In this document: piece by piece, positions 1-7,287 of the stretch
Layout: each line of letters opens with the position of its first letter
Numbering within the stretch: the stretch's first letter is position 1
From: an uncultured Caulobacter sp.
Lineage (GTDB): Bacteria; Pseudomonadota; Alphaproteobacteria; Caulobacterales; Caulobacteraceae
Assembly (NCBI GenBank): GCA_913776195.1
Contig: CAJYMH010000008.1
Span: forward strand, 1-42,637
Direction: 5' to 3'
DNA: 42,637 nucleotides
Made by a program: the position numbers and the translations under genes
Notes under the pieces: generated by a model
Told to the model about the DNA's origin: nothing
Databases searched by the model: none
The model's input: the letters and a program-made list of their open reading frames with translations, nothing else

Positions 1-426
1 TTCGTAGCAGTAGAACTCCATGCGGTCGATCTCGCGCAGCAGATCGTTCGGGAATTCGATGTCGGCCTTGTCGATCTCGTCGATCAGCAGGACCGGGCGC
101 ACCGGGGCGTCGAACGCTTCCCAGAGCTTGCCCTTCTTGATGTAGTTCTTGACGTCTTTGACCCGCTCCTCGCCCAGCTGGCTGTCGCGCAGACGGGTGA
201 CAGCGTCGTACTCGTACAGGCCCTGTTGGGCTTTGGTCGTGGACTTGATGTGCCAGGTCAGCAGTGGAGCGCCCATGGCCTTGGCCACTTCGTAGGCCAG
301 GACGGTTTTGCCGGTGCCGGGCTCGCCCTTGATCAACAGCGGCCGTTCCAGCGCGATGGCCGCGTTGACCGCGACCTTCAGATCCTCGGTGGCGACGTAG
401 TCCTGGGTGCCTTCGAAACGGCCCAT
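1..426 (-). CDS. MoxR-family AAA+ ATPase (5' part, runs off the window)
   Basis: This is the first 142 codons of a MoxR-type AAA+ ATPase; the rest lies beyond base 1. Walker A is GEPGTGKT at residues 34-41 and Walker B is LLIDEIDK at 113-120, followed by the FPNDLLREIDRMEF segment usual in the MoxR/AAA_5 group. MoxR ATPases are cytoplasmic chaperone-like proteins that usually act with VWA-domain partners in metal insertion, complex maturation or stress responses. The partner gene is not visible, so the exact role is open. The ATG at 426 is the natural start because the protein begins MGRFEGTQDYVA, as close relatives do. A strong hairpin separates it from the next gene upstream, so it is probably transcribed alone or with genes outside the window. 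Confidence 0.9.
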   Translation of the reverse strand, partial: MGRFEGTQDYVATEDLKVAVNAAIALERPLLIKGEPGTGKTVLAYEVAKAMGAPLLTWHIKSTTKAQQGLYEYDAVTRLRDSQLGEERVKDVKNYIKKGKLWEAFDAPVRPVLLIDEIDKADIEFPNDLLREIDRMEFYCYE

Positions 427-465
427 GCGATCATCCAAACAAGTGTTCAAGAGATCGCAAACTAA

Positions 466-501
466 AGGGCGGCGCGGGACATTCAAGTCCCGCGCCGCCC
501 T
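466..501 (-). terminator. Rho-independent terminator of the small acidic-protein gene
   Basis: A perfect 15-bp GC-rich stem (466-480 with 487-501) encloses a 6-base loop. Read on the minus strand it is followed by TTTAGTTT, so it ends transcripts of the gene at 525-782 and insulates the moxR gene downstream. Confidence 0.8.
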
Positions 502-524
502 CCGGTCGTTTAGCTTTTCGACGC

Positions 525-782
525 CTAGTCGGCGCCGGGATTGATCGAGACCGGATCGGAGGCCGGGAAGGTCTCCTTCAGGCCGTGATCAAGCTGCTTT
601 TCCTTGTCCAGCTTTCCGGGCGGCAACGGTTTGGCGTCTTCGTCCTGATCTTCATCTTCATCGTCGAGGTCTTCGTCCTCATCGACGGTGTCGTCAGACG
701 CGAGTTTGCGGATCACGCCGTCGTCCAGCTCTGGCTGACGCGGCAGCGGATCATGGAACCTATAGTCGATTTCGGGGGTCAT
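525..782 (-). CDS. Small acidic protein of unknown function
   Basis: An 85-residue protein with a long Asp/Glu tract (about residues 30-50) and a C-terminal LKETFPASDPVSI segment. I recall similar 'ETFPASDP' endings on small uncharacterised alphaproteobacterial proteins. There is no signal peptide or membrane helix, so it is likely cytoplasmic and largely disordered. The ATG at 782 is chosen over a start at 833 because an AGGAG ribosome site lies about 8 bases upstream and the extra residues of the longer form are low-complexity Gly/Pro/Arg. It is a single-gene unit ended by the hairpin at 466-501 and is divergent from the methyltransferase gene. The function is unknown. Confidence 0.75.
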   Translation of the reverse strand: MTPEIDYRFHDPLPRQPELDDGVIRKLASDDTVDEDEDLDDEDEDQDEDAKPLPPGKLDKEKQLDHGLKETFPASDPVSINPGAD

Positions 783-803
783 AGCGGTGACTCCTGGAGG
801 CGG

Positions 804-820
804 GCGGGGACCGTCCCCGC
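804..820. repeat. GC-rich palindrome in the divergent leader
   Basis: Two 8-base arms (GCGGGGAC and GTCCCCGC) flank one base. The palindrome lies just upstream of the ribosome site of the minus-strand gene, in the 166-bp divergent intergenic region. It may be a leader hairpin or an operator; nothing shows which. Confidence 0.35.
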
Positions 821-948
821 CGCGCTGAATCAACCCGCCGGACCTGTCGGAGGTTCCTTGATCCGACCGTGTTCCCGCAGCCTTTCAGCTTTGCAGGGTC
901 GGCGGTTCGCCTTACCAAAATCGCGGAGACCCTTCGACCGGAGCGACC

Positions 949-1854
949 TTGAAGCACCCCCACATCATCGAGGCCGTGAAGGCCTATCGGGAGGGACGCA
1001 ACATCAGCGAGCGCCTGCGCGAGTTGTTGGGTGTTGAGACGAACACGCCCGAGATAATCGAGATCGCCTACGACCTTCAGGCGGGCTCCTATATCGAGAA
1101 CTTCACGGGTCCGAACGCGCTTTACTATCGTCAGATCGGTGAAATCCTCGCCCCGTTGGTAGCCGGCGGCCAGACTATCCTCGATGTCGGCACGGGAGAG
1201 TGCACGACGCTTTACAGTATGAGCCGCCACGCCTTTTCAACGGATCACCAGCTTTATGGCTGCGACATCAGCTGGTCGCGCCTGCGAGCGGCCCGGACTT
1301 GGCTTGATCGCCAGGATGCCGCCCTATCTTCGCGGGTGAAGCTGGCTGTTGGCGACATGATGGCGTTGCCCTTCCAGGACAAAAGCATCGATGTCGTCTG
1401 GACCTCTCACGCTCTAGAGCCAAACGGCGGGCGTGAAAGGGAGGCGCTGCGGGAAATCTTCCGGGTCACGCGTAAAACCGTGTGCCTATTTGAGCCGTCC
1501 TACGAGGATAACAGCCCGGAGGGGCGGGCCCGTATGGACAAGCACGGCTACATCCGCGGCCTGCCGGAGGCGATCGCCGACTGCGGGGGCGCACTGCGCG
1601 AGAAGATCAGGCTTCCAAACCCGACGGTGGCGCTCAACCCGACCTATGCGTTTGTGATCGAGCTTCCGGCGACGGAGGCGGCCGAGGCTGGATCGTCGCC
1701 CTTCGCCTGCCCGAACACCGGCGGCGTCCTCGAATACAAGGACGGCTTCTTGGCCTGCGCCGCCGCCGGGCTCGTTTATCCGATCCTCAAGGGCATCCCG
1801 GTGTTACGGGCGGATGCGGCGATCCTCGCCACATCCTTCGACCGCTTCGACTAG
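949..1854 (+). CDS. Class I SAM-dependent methyltransferase with degenerate Trm112-like tail
   Basis: A 301-residue cytoplasmic methyltransferase. Motif I is TILDVGTGECTT (about residues 76-87), the acidic ribose-binding loop is in GCDISWSRLRAA, and GDMMALPFQDKSIDVVW carries motifs II/III. The last ~50 residues (FACPNTGGVLEYKDG...LVYPILKGIPVL) resemble the Trm112-type tail found on some SAM enzymes, but only two of the usual four zinc cysteines remain. The start is TTG at 949 with GGAG five bases upstream. The substrate is not evident. Its convergent position against flmG suggests, but does not prove, methylation of the flagellar glycan or of flagellin. The stop shares the palindrome CTAG (1851-1854) with the stop of flmG. 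Confidence 0.8.
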   Translation: MKHPHIIEAVKAYREGRNISERLRELLGVETNTPEIIEIAYDLQAGSYIENFTGPNALYYRQIGEILAPLVAGGQTILDVGTGECTTLYSMSRHAFSTDHQLYGCDISWSRLRAARTWLDRQDAALSSRVKLAVGDMMALPFQDKSIDVVWTSHALEPNGGREREALREIFRVTRKTVCLFEPSYEDNSPEGRARMDKHGYIRGLPEAIADCGGALREKIRLPNPTVALNPTYAFVIELPATEAAEAGSSPFACPNTGGVLEYKDGFLACAAAGLVYPILKGIPVLRADAAILATSFDRFD

Positions 1855-3683
1855 GCCTGCCGGCTGAAAGGGATTTCGCCTGCTACAGCGCGGGCGAGTT
1901 CGGCAGCGACCTTGTCCATGACCGGCGTCCAATCAGTCGTGCTTTCGGTCGGGAAGCAGCGGACCTGCGGGAACCAGGGGTAGTAGTCTGTTCCCAATTG
2001 TGACCACACGGTCTTGGCGGAGATCATCCACACGGGCGTCCCGACGGCTCCGGCGATCTGGGTCGTGGCGTTGGGGCTGCCTATAATGACGTCCAGCGCC
2101 GTCACCAGGGCGGCAAGGTCATCCAGGTCCATCTTTAGATCGATCTGCGGAGGCTGGATCACCTCCACGCCGAAGACGTCGCGAGCGTAGGCAAGTTCCT
2201 CGTCGCAGTCGCCGTATTGGACATTTATGAAGACGGCACCGGGAGTCTGCAGCAGGGATCGCCATGCCTCGAAGGGCGAGTAATAGCGGCTGCGGTCGCC
2301 GCTGATCTTCTGGGACTTCCATAAAATGCCGACCTTGGGGCCCTGGGGGAGGGTGGCGAGCCAATTGCGCCAATGCGCCACTCGGGCGGGATCAGCCTGC
2401 AGATAGGCTCCCTGTTCAACATAATGGTCGAGGCTTGTACGGAAGGTGCGCAGGAGGGAGCCGGCGGGCGTCCAGAAGTCAAACCTGCCCCAATCCTCAA
2501 TATCCAGACAGCCGCGCGTCACACGCCCCTCCAGTCGAACTGTCCTGTGCGTGAGGACCTCCACCTCGGGGAATGATCGCTCGAAGAGCGGCTTGAGCCT
2601 GGTTGAAGTGATAACGCTTACGCTTCCCTTCGGCCCGACCGCGTCGATGACCTGACGCAGGGTGTGAAGAAACAGGATTTCGTCGCCGATGCCTTGTTCA
2701 CCGAAGATGGCCAGCCGTTTGCCTTCCAGATTGTCAGAGGGCGACCATCTGGCGCAGTTCGTCACAAAGCGAGCTGAGTCCCCATGGTTGCGAGAAAGGC
2801 GAGCTTCGTACAGATCCCATCCTTCTCTCAGTCTTCCGAGGCTCAGTAGCGTCGTGGATTTCGAGAATTCCATGTTCGCAAAGTCCGACAGGCCTTTGCC
2901 TCGTTCCAGGGCCGCGTCGCAGTCCGCGAGAGAGTCCAGGAGATCGCCCTTCTCATAGCGTGCGCCGCCCCGGTTATGATAGGCGATGGCGAAATCGGGA
3001 TTGAGGCGTAGCGCCTCGTCGAAGAAGACAATCGCCGTAGCGTTGTCGCCCTTCGCCTTCACGATCGTTCCGAGCGTATTCCACAACATCGTGTTTTCGG
3101 GGTGCGCCGTCAAAGTCGGCTTCACAAGGTCAATAGCCTCGTCGTATCTCGTGAGGTCGCGCAGACAGCTCGCCATATTGTTGATGGCCTCAATGCTGTT
3201 TGGGTTCTTGGCGAGGTACAGCTCATAGAGTTTCACCGCGAGTTCCGGCATCGACATCCGGGCCGCCAGACGTCCCAGATCCAGCGCAATCACGGTGTCT
3301 TCGGGGAGCAGCTTGAGCGCAGCATCGTAGCAACGCAAAGACCCCCCGAAGTCGCCTTGCTTCTCGCGGGCTATGGCGAGTACGTGCCAAGCGATCCCCT
3401 GTCGCTGATCGATCTTCAGCGCGGTGAGCGCGAGCTTCTCTGCGTCAGCAAACTCCTGCAGGTTAATGCAACGGATAGCGCGTCGCAAAAGCTTGGGCAT
3501 TTCCTGGTGCCGAAGACCGGCGACAGCTTCGTTGAGCCGTTTGAGCGCCGCCTTGGAGGCGGAATCGCCCATGGGTAGGGCTGCTGGCTCTGCATGGATC
3601 ACCTCGGACGCCAGTTCCGCCGCCTTTAGGAAGGCGACCTTAGATACGTCGGTCTTTGCGGCGCTGGCCTTGTGAAGCGACAT
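1851..3683 (-). CDS. flmG: FlmG-type flagellin glycosyltransferase (TPR + GT-B domain)
   Basis: A 610-residue two-part protein. Residues ~60-265 form about six tetratricopeptide repeats (for example GIAWHVLAIAREKQGDFGGS and AIAYHNRGGARYEKGDLLDS). Residues ~325-600 form a GT9/GT41-like glycosyltransferase domain with GEQGIGDEILFLHTLR and the GSPNATTQIAGAVGTPVW donor-site region. In Caulobacter crescentus FlmG (older name FlbA) uses its TPR part to bind flagellins and its C-terminal part to transfer pseudaminic acid onto them in the cytoplasm before export. Length, domain order and position divergent from flbT-flaF all match. The ATG start at 3683 gives MSLHKASAAKTD. A candidate CtrA box lies in the shared upstream region, in keeping with cell-cycle control. 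Confidence 0.9.
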   Translation of the reverse strand: MSLHKASAAKTDVSKVAFLKAAELASEVIHAEPAALPMGDSASKAALKRLNEAVAGLRHQEMPKLLRRAIRCINLQEFADAEKLALTALKIDQRQGIAWHVLAIAREKQGDFGGSLRCYDAALKLLPEDTVIALDLGRLAARMSMPELAVKLYELYLAKNPNSIEAINNMASCLRDLTRYDEAIDLVKPTLTAHPENTMLWNTLGTIVKAKGDNATAIVFFDEALRLNPDFAIAYHNRGGARYEKGDLLDSLADCDAALERGKGLSDFANMEFSKSTTLLSLGRLREGWDLYEARLSRNHGDSARFVTNCARWSPSDNLEGKRLAIFGEQGIGDEILFLHTLRQVIDAVGPKGSVSVITSTRLKPLFERSFPEVEVLTHRTVRLEGRVTRGCLDIEDWGRFDFWTPAGSLLRTFRTSLDHYVEQGAYLQADPARVAHWRNWLATLPQGPKVGILWKSQKISGDRSRYYSPFEAWRSLLQTPGAVFINVQYGDCDEELAYARDVFGVEVIQPPQIDLKMDLDDLAALVTALDVIIGSPNATTQIAGAVGTPVWMISAKTVWSQLGTDYYPWFPQVRCFPTESTTDWTPVMDKVAAELARAVAGEIPFSRQA

Positions 3684-3727
3684 TGCGAACCCTCTGATTC
3701 AGACCGATCGAATCTGGAAGATTATGC

Positions 3728-3742
3728 TTAACTGAAAGCTAA
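3728..3742. promoter_or_regulatory. Candidate CtrA-binding site between flmG and flbT
   Basis: The sequence TTAA-N7-CTAA matches the CtrA consensus TTAA-N7-TTAA at seven of eight positions. It lies in the 141-bp divergent region of flmG and flbT, which also has two GANTC sites (CcrM methylation targets) near 3697 and 3709 and a second TTAACC half-site near 3780. The placement is suggestive; binding is an inference. Confidence 0.4.
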
Positions 3743-3824
3743 GAGCTGTCGCTGCTTCGCGGGGCTTGCAGGGTTTTGTTAACCGTAAGCGGCCTACCAG
3801 CTTGGCTGGACGAAGGGGGCTGTC

Positions 3825-4244
3825 GTGCCGTTGAAATTGTCTTTGAAGCCTGGAGAGCGGTTTGTGCTCAATGGGGCCGTTGTTCAAAATGGTGACCGTC
3901 GCGCCACCGTCATACTTCAGAACAAAGCCTCAGTCCTGCGCGAGAAGGATATCATGCAGGCGGCAGAGGTGACGACGCCCGCGCGCCGAATCTATTTTCC
4001 AGTCATGATGATGTACCTCGATGAGGGCGGTCTCGAGCGGCACTACGATGAGTTCGTTCGTCGAATGAGCGAGTTTATGGGTGTCATCGGCAATCCGACC
4101 GTCCTGGCGGACTGCGTAACCATTTCGAAGCATGTTCTGGAGAAGGAATTCTACAAGGCGTTGATGTTGAGCCGTCGGCTGATCGAGTACGAGAACGAGA
4201 GGTTGGGGAATGTCCCTTCGGGCGTATCAACAGGTCGCGATTAG
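3825..4244 (+). CDS. flbT: Flagellin post-transcriptional regulator FlbT
   Basis: A 139-residue FlbT-family protein ([20 protein letters not shown], then [15 protein letters not shown] and [15 protein letters not shown] segments). In Caulobacter FlbT binds the 5' untranslated region of flagellin mRNA and promotes its decay until the hook-basal body is complete, linking assembly to flagellin synthesis; FlaF acts against it. The start is GTG at 3825 with AAGGGGG upstream. It overlaps flaF by 35 bases, so the pair is translationally linked. Its likely RNA targets, the flagellin leaders with repeated small hairpins, lie just downstream. Confidence 0.95.
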   Translation: MPLKLSLKPGERFVLNGAVVQNGDRRATVILQNKASVLREKDIMQAAEVTTPARRIYFPVMMMYLDEGGLERHYDEFVRRMSEFMGVIGNPTVLADCVTISKHVLEKEFYKALMLSRRLIEYENERLGNVPSGVSTGRD

Positions 4245-4569
4245 CGCGGAATCGCCGCGCGATATCGAGTACCGCCTATTTGGTGAAGTGACGCGAGAGC
4301 TTATGGCTGCTGATGCGGCCCCCGCCGACGATTTCCAACGGCGGATCAGCGCGCTCGATCGCAACCGCAAGCTCTGGTCGGCCCTGGCAACGGACTGCTC
4401 CTCGCCGACTAACGCGCTGCCCCCTGAGTTGCGTGCTTCAATCATTTCCTTGAGTCTGTGGGTCGCTCGCCATTCCAGCGCTGTGATGCGCAAGGAGGAG
4501 GAGTTTGGACCCCTCATCGAGATCAATCGAGCCATCATGCAAGGGTTGTCGCAACAGCAAGCTGCCTGA
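4210..4569 (+). CDS. flaF: Flagellar biosynthesis regulator FlaF
   Basis: A 119-residue FlaF-family protein beginning [21 protein letters not shown], with the helical C-terminal half typical of the family ([27 protein letters not shown]). FlaF is needed for flagellin synthesis and secretion in Caulobacter and opposes FlbT; it is thought to act as a flagellin export factor. The ATG at 4210 lies inside flbT, a 35-base overlap. A 12-bp GC-rich hairpin follows 21 bases after its stop and ends the flbT-flaF unit before the flagellin promoters. Confidence 0.95.
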   Translation: MSLRAYQQVAISAESPRDIEYRLFGEVTRELMAADAAPADDFQRRISALDRNRKLWSALATDCSSPTNALPPELRASIISLSLWVARHSSAVMRKEEEFGPLIEINRAIMQGLSQQQAA

Positions 4570-4590
4570 GGGTTTAAGGGGAAGGTTTTG

Positions 4591-4621
4591 AACGGGCGGG
4601 CCACTCAGCGGCCCGCCCGTT
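4591..4621 (+). terminator. Hairpin after flaF
   Basis: A perfect 12-bp stem (4591-4602 with 4610-4621) has a 7-base loop. There is no clear T-run after it, so it may act as a terminator or as a 3' mRNA stabiliser. Confidence 0.55.
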
Positions 4622-4642
4622 CGCGTAGTCGCCCAGCAGATA

Positions 4643-4695
4643 TTGCCGGCCGTTTTTGCCGATCGCGGGCGGGATTTGCAGTGCCGGGTTGCCGG
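4643..4695. promoter_or_regulatory. Cluster of FlbD/ftr-like enhancer elements upstream of flagellin 1
   Basis: Several TTGCCG/TGCCGG half-sites crowd here, notably TTGCCGGCCGTTTTTGCCG at 4643-4661 and TGCCGGGTTGCCGG at 4682-4695. They sit about 60-115 bp upstream of the sigma-54 promoter, the usual place for a FlbD enhancer. The same half-site is reused before flagellin 2. Confidence 0.5.
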
Positions 4696-4755
4696 TGTTG
4701 GCGCTTGTGATGAAAAAAGCGCTTTCTTTTCAATGGCGTTCTTGCTGGCTCGGTG

Positions 4756-4770
4756 TGGCCCACGCCTTGC
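4756..4770 (+). promoter_or_regulatory. Sigma-54 promoter of flagellin 1
   Basis: TGGCCCACGCCTTGC matches the -24/-12 consensus TGGCAC-N5-TTGC, with GG and GC at the exact required spacing. The predicted transcript starts near 4782, giving a leader of about 57 bases that opens with the first A-loop hairpin. Confidence 0.8.
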
Positions 4771-4782
4771 GACTATGGGTTC

Positions 4783-4830
4783 GAGCAAAATGCTCACCGG
4801 CAAAACGCCGGCAACTCCGACCAAAATGGT
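4783..4830 (+). promoter_or_regulatory. Three tandem A-loop hairpins in the flagellin 1 leader
   Basis: Three short perfect inverted repeats follow each other: GAGCAAAATGCTC (4783-4795), CCGGCAAAACGCCGG (4797-4811) and ACCAAAATGGT (4820-4830). Each has a 4-5 bp stem around an AAA or AAAAC loop. They fill nearly all of the leader between the predicted start and the ATG. This is a candidate FlbT recognition region. Confidence 0.5.
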
Positions 4831-4838
4831 AGGGACCT

Positions 4839-5675
4839 ATGATCGCCAATTCCGTGAACACCAACGCCGGCGCCATGATCGCGCTGCAGAACCTGAACCA
4901 GACCAACACCGAGCTTCAGCAGACGCAGGGCCGTATCAACACCGGCAAGAAGATCGGCAACGCTAAAGACAACGGCGCCATCTGGGCGATCGCCGAAAAC
5001 CAATCGGCCATCGCCAACTCGCTGAACGCCGTGCGCGACTCGCTGCAGCGTGGTCAGTCGACGATCGACGTCGGTCTTGCCGCCGGCGACACAGTCGTCG
5101 ATCTGCTGAACAAGATGAAGGAAAAGGCCCTCGCGGCCGCTGACACCTCCATCACCAGCGCCAGCCGCTCGACCCTGGCTTCGGACTTCACCACCCTGCG
5201 TGACCAGATCACCAAGGCTGTGAACAACGCCAAATTCAGCGGCGCCAATATTGTTGCTGACCAAACGCTGTCTGACTCGGTTTCGCAGATGTCGTTCCTG
5301 GCCAACGACTCCGGCGATGCCTTCACGGTTATCGCTCGCGACATGTCGCTGGCGGGCCTCGGCCTCTCGGCCGGTTCGACTTTCGCGACCGCCTCTGACG
5401 CCGCCGCGATGATCGACTTCGTGACCGCTGCTCTGTCGACCGCCACTAACAAGCTGGCTTCGCTGGGCACGAACTCGGCCGGTCTGGACGCCCACCTGAA
5501 CTTCATCAACAAGCTGCAAGACAGCCTGGATGCGGGTGTGGGTAACCTGGTTGACGCCGATCTGGCCAAGGAAAGCGCCCGACTGACCGCCCTGCAGACC
5601 AAGCAACAGCTGGGTACGCAGGCCCTGTCGATCGCCAATCAGGCGCCGCAGTCGGTTCTGTCGCTCTTCGGCTAA
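4839..5675 (+). CDS. Flagellin 1 (FljK/FljL type)
   Basis: A 278-residue flagellin, the exported subunit of the filament. The N-terminal D0/D1 helices read [20 protein letters not shown] and the C-terminal ones [20 protein letters not shown] and QALSIAN. The short central part lacks large D2/D3 domains, as in Caulobacter flagellins, and holds Ser/Thr residues that FlmG could glycosylate. The ATG at 4839 follows TAGGGA. Transcription is from the sigma-54 promoter at 4756-4770, and a hairpin terminator follows at once, so it is monocistronic. It is nearly identical to flagellin 2 over its conserved parts. The assignment to fljJ, fljK or fljL cannot be made from sequence alone. Confidence 0.95.
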   Translation: MIANSVNTNAGAMIALQNLNQTNTELQQTQGRINTGKKIGNAKDNGAIWAIAENQSAIANSLNAVRDSLQRGQSTIDVGLAAGDTVVDLLNKMKEKALAAADTSITSASRSTLASDFTTLRDQITKAVNNAKFSGANIVADQTLSDSVSQMSFLANDSGDAFTVIARDMSLAGLGLSAGSTFATASDAAAMIDFVTAALSTATNKLASLGTNSAGLDAHLNFINKLQDSLDAGVGNLVDADLAKESARLTALQTKQQLGTQALSIANQAPQSVLSLFG

Positions 5676-5684
5676 TCGCCGATC

Positions 5685-5711
5685 ATGGGGAGGCGCTCGT
5701 CGCCTCCCCAT
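5685..5711 (+). terminator. Terminator of flagellin 1
   Basis: A perfect 11-bp stem (5685-5695 with 5701-5711) with a 5-base loop, followed by TAACTTTAAA. It lies 9 bases after the stop codon. Confidence 0.8.
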
Positions 5712-5745
5712 TAACTTTAAACTAAGTACGTTTAGAGCGTTTTTG

Positions 5746-5794
5746 CCCGGCAACTTCTGCCGATTCCCGCTTGGAATCGGCAGAAGTTGCCGGG
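5746..5794. repeat. 22-bp perfect inverted repeat: two head-to-head ftr-like elements
   Basis: Bases 5746-5767 are the exact reverse complement of 5773-5794, with a 5-base spacer. Each arm contains CCGGCAACTTCTGCCG, itself an imperfect CGGCA...TGCCG palindrome. The repeat ends 73 bp before the sigma-54 promoter of flagellin 2, at the position of a FlbD enhancer. It could also form a very stable hairpin on read-through RNA, but a terminator already precedes it. Confidence 0.7.
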
Positions 5795-5867
5795 TATTTT
5801 TATTCTAAACAAACCTATAATGCTGCAAATTCAATGGTCTGGGAAAAATGTGCCGCCTAGGCAGATT

Positions 5868-5882
5868 TGGCCCGGTCGTTGC
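5868..5882 (+). promoter_or_regulatory. Sigma-54 promoter of flagellin 2
   Basis: TGGCCCGGTCGTTGC fits the -24/-12 consensus with exact spacing and shares TGGCCC with the flagellin 1 promoter. The predicted start is near 5894, two bases before the first A-loop hairpin of the leader. Confidence 0.8.
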
Positions 5883-5895
5883 TACCTATCGCCAT

Positions 5896-5953
5896 GGGCA
5901 AAATGCCCCCGGCTGTCAAAACGACGTCGGAAATCGAGAAAAGGAACTCTCGA
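5896..5953 (+). promoter_or_regulatory. Structured leader of flagellin 2: A-loop hairpins and a loop-held ribosome site
   Basis: GGGCAAAATGCCC (5896-5908) and the weaker GTCAAAACGAC (5915-5925) repeat the A-loop hairpin design seen before flagellin 1. Then TCGAGA (5934-5939) pairs with TCTCGA (5948-5953), holding the ribosome site AAGGAA in an 8-base loop directly against the ATG at 5954. The layout suits control of translation or mRNA decay by an RNA-binding protein such as FlbT. Confidence 0.5.
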
Positions 5954-6790
5954 ATGGCGCTGAACAGCGTGAACACCAATGTCGGGGCCATGGCCGCCCT
6001 GCAGACCCTCAACGGCACCAACACCGAGTTGCAGACGGTTCAAAGCCGCATCAACACCGGCAAGAAGGTCGCCACTGCTAAAGACAACGGCGCTATCTGG
6101 GCTATCGCCAAGAACCAGGCCGCCACTTCTAACTCGCTGAACGCCGTGCGCGACTCGCTGCAGCGTGGGCAGTCGACGATCGACGTCGGCCTGGCCGCCG
6201 GCGACACCGTCGTCGATCTGCTGAACAAGATGAAGGAAAAGGCCCTTGCGGCCGCCGACACCTCCATCACCAGCGCCAGCCGGGCTACCTTGGCTGCGGA
6301 TTTCGACTCGCTGCGCGATCAGATCACCAAGGCTGTCAGCAACGCCAAGTTCGGCGGCGCCAACATCGTCGCCGACCAGACTGCTTCGGACGCCGTCTCG
6401 CAGATGTCGTTCCTGGCCAACGACTCCGGTGACGCCTTCACGGTCATCGCGCGCGACATGTCGCTGACGGGTCTTGGTCTGACCGCCTCGTCGACGTTCG
6501 ATTCCGCCTCGGCCGCCGCGACGATGATCGACTCGGTCACCACCGCTCTGGCGACCGCGACCAACAAGCTGGCTTCGCTGGGTACGAACTCGGCCGGTCT
6601 GGACGCCCACCTGAACTTCATCAACAAGCTGCAAGACAGCCTGGATGCGGGTGTGGGTAACCTGGTTGACGCCGATCTGGCCAAGGAAAGCGCCCGACTG
6701 ACCGCTCTGCAAACCAAGCAACAGCTTGGCGTGCAGGCGCTGTCGATCGCCAACTCCTCGACCTCCACCGTGCTGGGTCTGTTCCGCTAG
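5954..6790 (+). CDS. Flagellin 2 (FljK/FljL type)
   Basis: A 278-residue flagellin of the same length and layout as flagellin 1: [18 protein letters not shown] at the start, [20 protein letters not shown] and ALSIAN near the end. The ATG at 5954 is chosen because AAGGAA stands just upstream and because the protein then begins like its paralogues; an in-frame extension to 5867 would begin inside the sigma-54 promoter. It is transcribed from its own sigma-54 promoter and ended by a strong hairpin. Bases 6585-6706 are identical to 5469-5590 of flagellin 1, pointing to recent duplication or gene conversion. Confidence 0.95.
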   Translation: MALNSVNTNVGAMAALQTLNGTNTELQTVQSRINTGKKVATAKDNGAIWAIAKNQAATSNSLNAVRDSLQRGQSTIDVGLAAGDTVVDLLNKMKEKALAAADTSITSASRATLAADFDSLRDQITKAVSNAKFGGANIVADQTASDAVSQMSFLANDSGDAFTVIARDMSLTGLGLTASSTFDSASAAATMIDSVTTALATATNKLASLGTNSAGLDAHLNFINKLQDSLDAGVGNLVDADLAKESARLTALQTKQQLGVQALSIANSSTSTVLGLFR

Positions 6791-6798
6791 GGAACTCA

Positions 6799-6825
6799 GG
6801 AAGGCGGGCGTCTCGCCCGCCTTCC
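6799..6825 (+). terminator. Terminator of flagellin 2
   Basis: A perfect 12-bp GC-rich stem (6799-6810 with 6814-6825) with a 3-base loop, 8 bases after the stop. No T-run follows, so termination may be partial and read into flaG. Confidence 0.6.
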
Positions 6826-6903
6826 GCCCTCACGTTCGGCGCGCCTTAGGGCTGCGCCATCTGTCAGAAAGGCGTCGGCCGCTGACGGCCGGCGGAAGGA
6901 GAG

Positions 6904-7188
6904 ATGACCGATCCAGTTCCGCAACTGAACCTGACTATCGATGTCGAAGGCCGCGCCGCCCCCGGAGTCGAGGGCGGCTTTGCTCGTACGGGCCAACCCC
7001 TGACCGAGCCGCCCGCATCGGACATGCGTCTGTTCATAGATCGTGACGAAGCCACGGGGGTCTATGTCTACAAGACCCTCGACCGGGTGACCGGAGAAGT
7101 GGTTTCGCAGTTTCCTCGCGAGGAAGTGCTGCGCATCATGAAGTCGCCGGACTACGAACCGGGCGCGATTTTCGACGCCAAGAGCTGA
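6904..7188 (+). CDS. flaG: FlaG-family flagellar protein
   Basis: A 94-residue protein with the FlaG core in its second half: LFIDRDEATGVYVYKTLDRVTGEVVSQFPREEVLRIM, the typical 'D..TG..V.K..D..TGEV..Q.P.EEVL' pattern. FlaG proteins influence filament length in other bacteria, but their molecular role is unclear. The N-terminal ~40 residues are low in structure. The ATG at 6904 has GGAAGGAGAG directly upstream. It lies between flagellins 2 and 3; no sigma-54 promoter is visible, so it may be expressed by read-through or from an unrecognised promoter. Confidence 0.85.
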   Translation: MTDPVPQLNLTIDVEGRAAPGVEGGFARTGQPLTEPPASDMRLFIDRDEATGVYVYKTLDRVTGEVVSQFPREEVLRIMKSPDYEPGAIFDAKS

Positions 7189-7243
7189 GTCTCCGCCTGT
7201 GTCGTAGGGGCGTCCAGGCGTTATAAATCGTGGTTTATTTTCG

Positions 7244-7273
7244 TTAACCATACGGACACCTCTTAAGGTTAAC
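7244..7273 (+). promoter_or_regulatory. Candidate CtrA half-sites upstream of flagellin 3
   Basis: TTAACCAT at 7244-7251, the known CtrA half-site form, is followed by TTAAGGTTAAC at 7263-7273. The canonical TTAA-N7-TTAA spacing is not met. No sigma-54 promoter is seen in this leader region, so a different control from flagellins 1 and 2 is possible. Confidence 0.3.
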
Positions 7274-7287
7274 GCTCGTCTCTATGG

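Noticed and set aside
4713..4725. AAAGCGCTTT palindrome between the ftr cluster and the flagellin 1 promoter as an IHF site
   Set aside because: It does not match the IHF consensus and has no counterpart before flagellin 2.
5867..5953. In-frame N-terminal extension of flagellin 2
   Set aside because: It begins inside the sigma-54 promoter and before the transcription start, and would spoil the conserved flagellin N-terminus.
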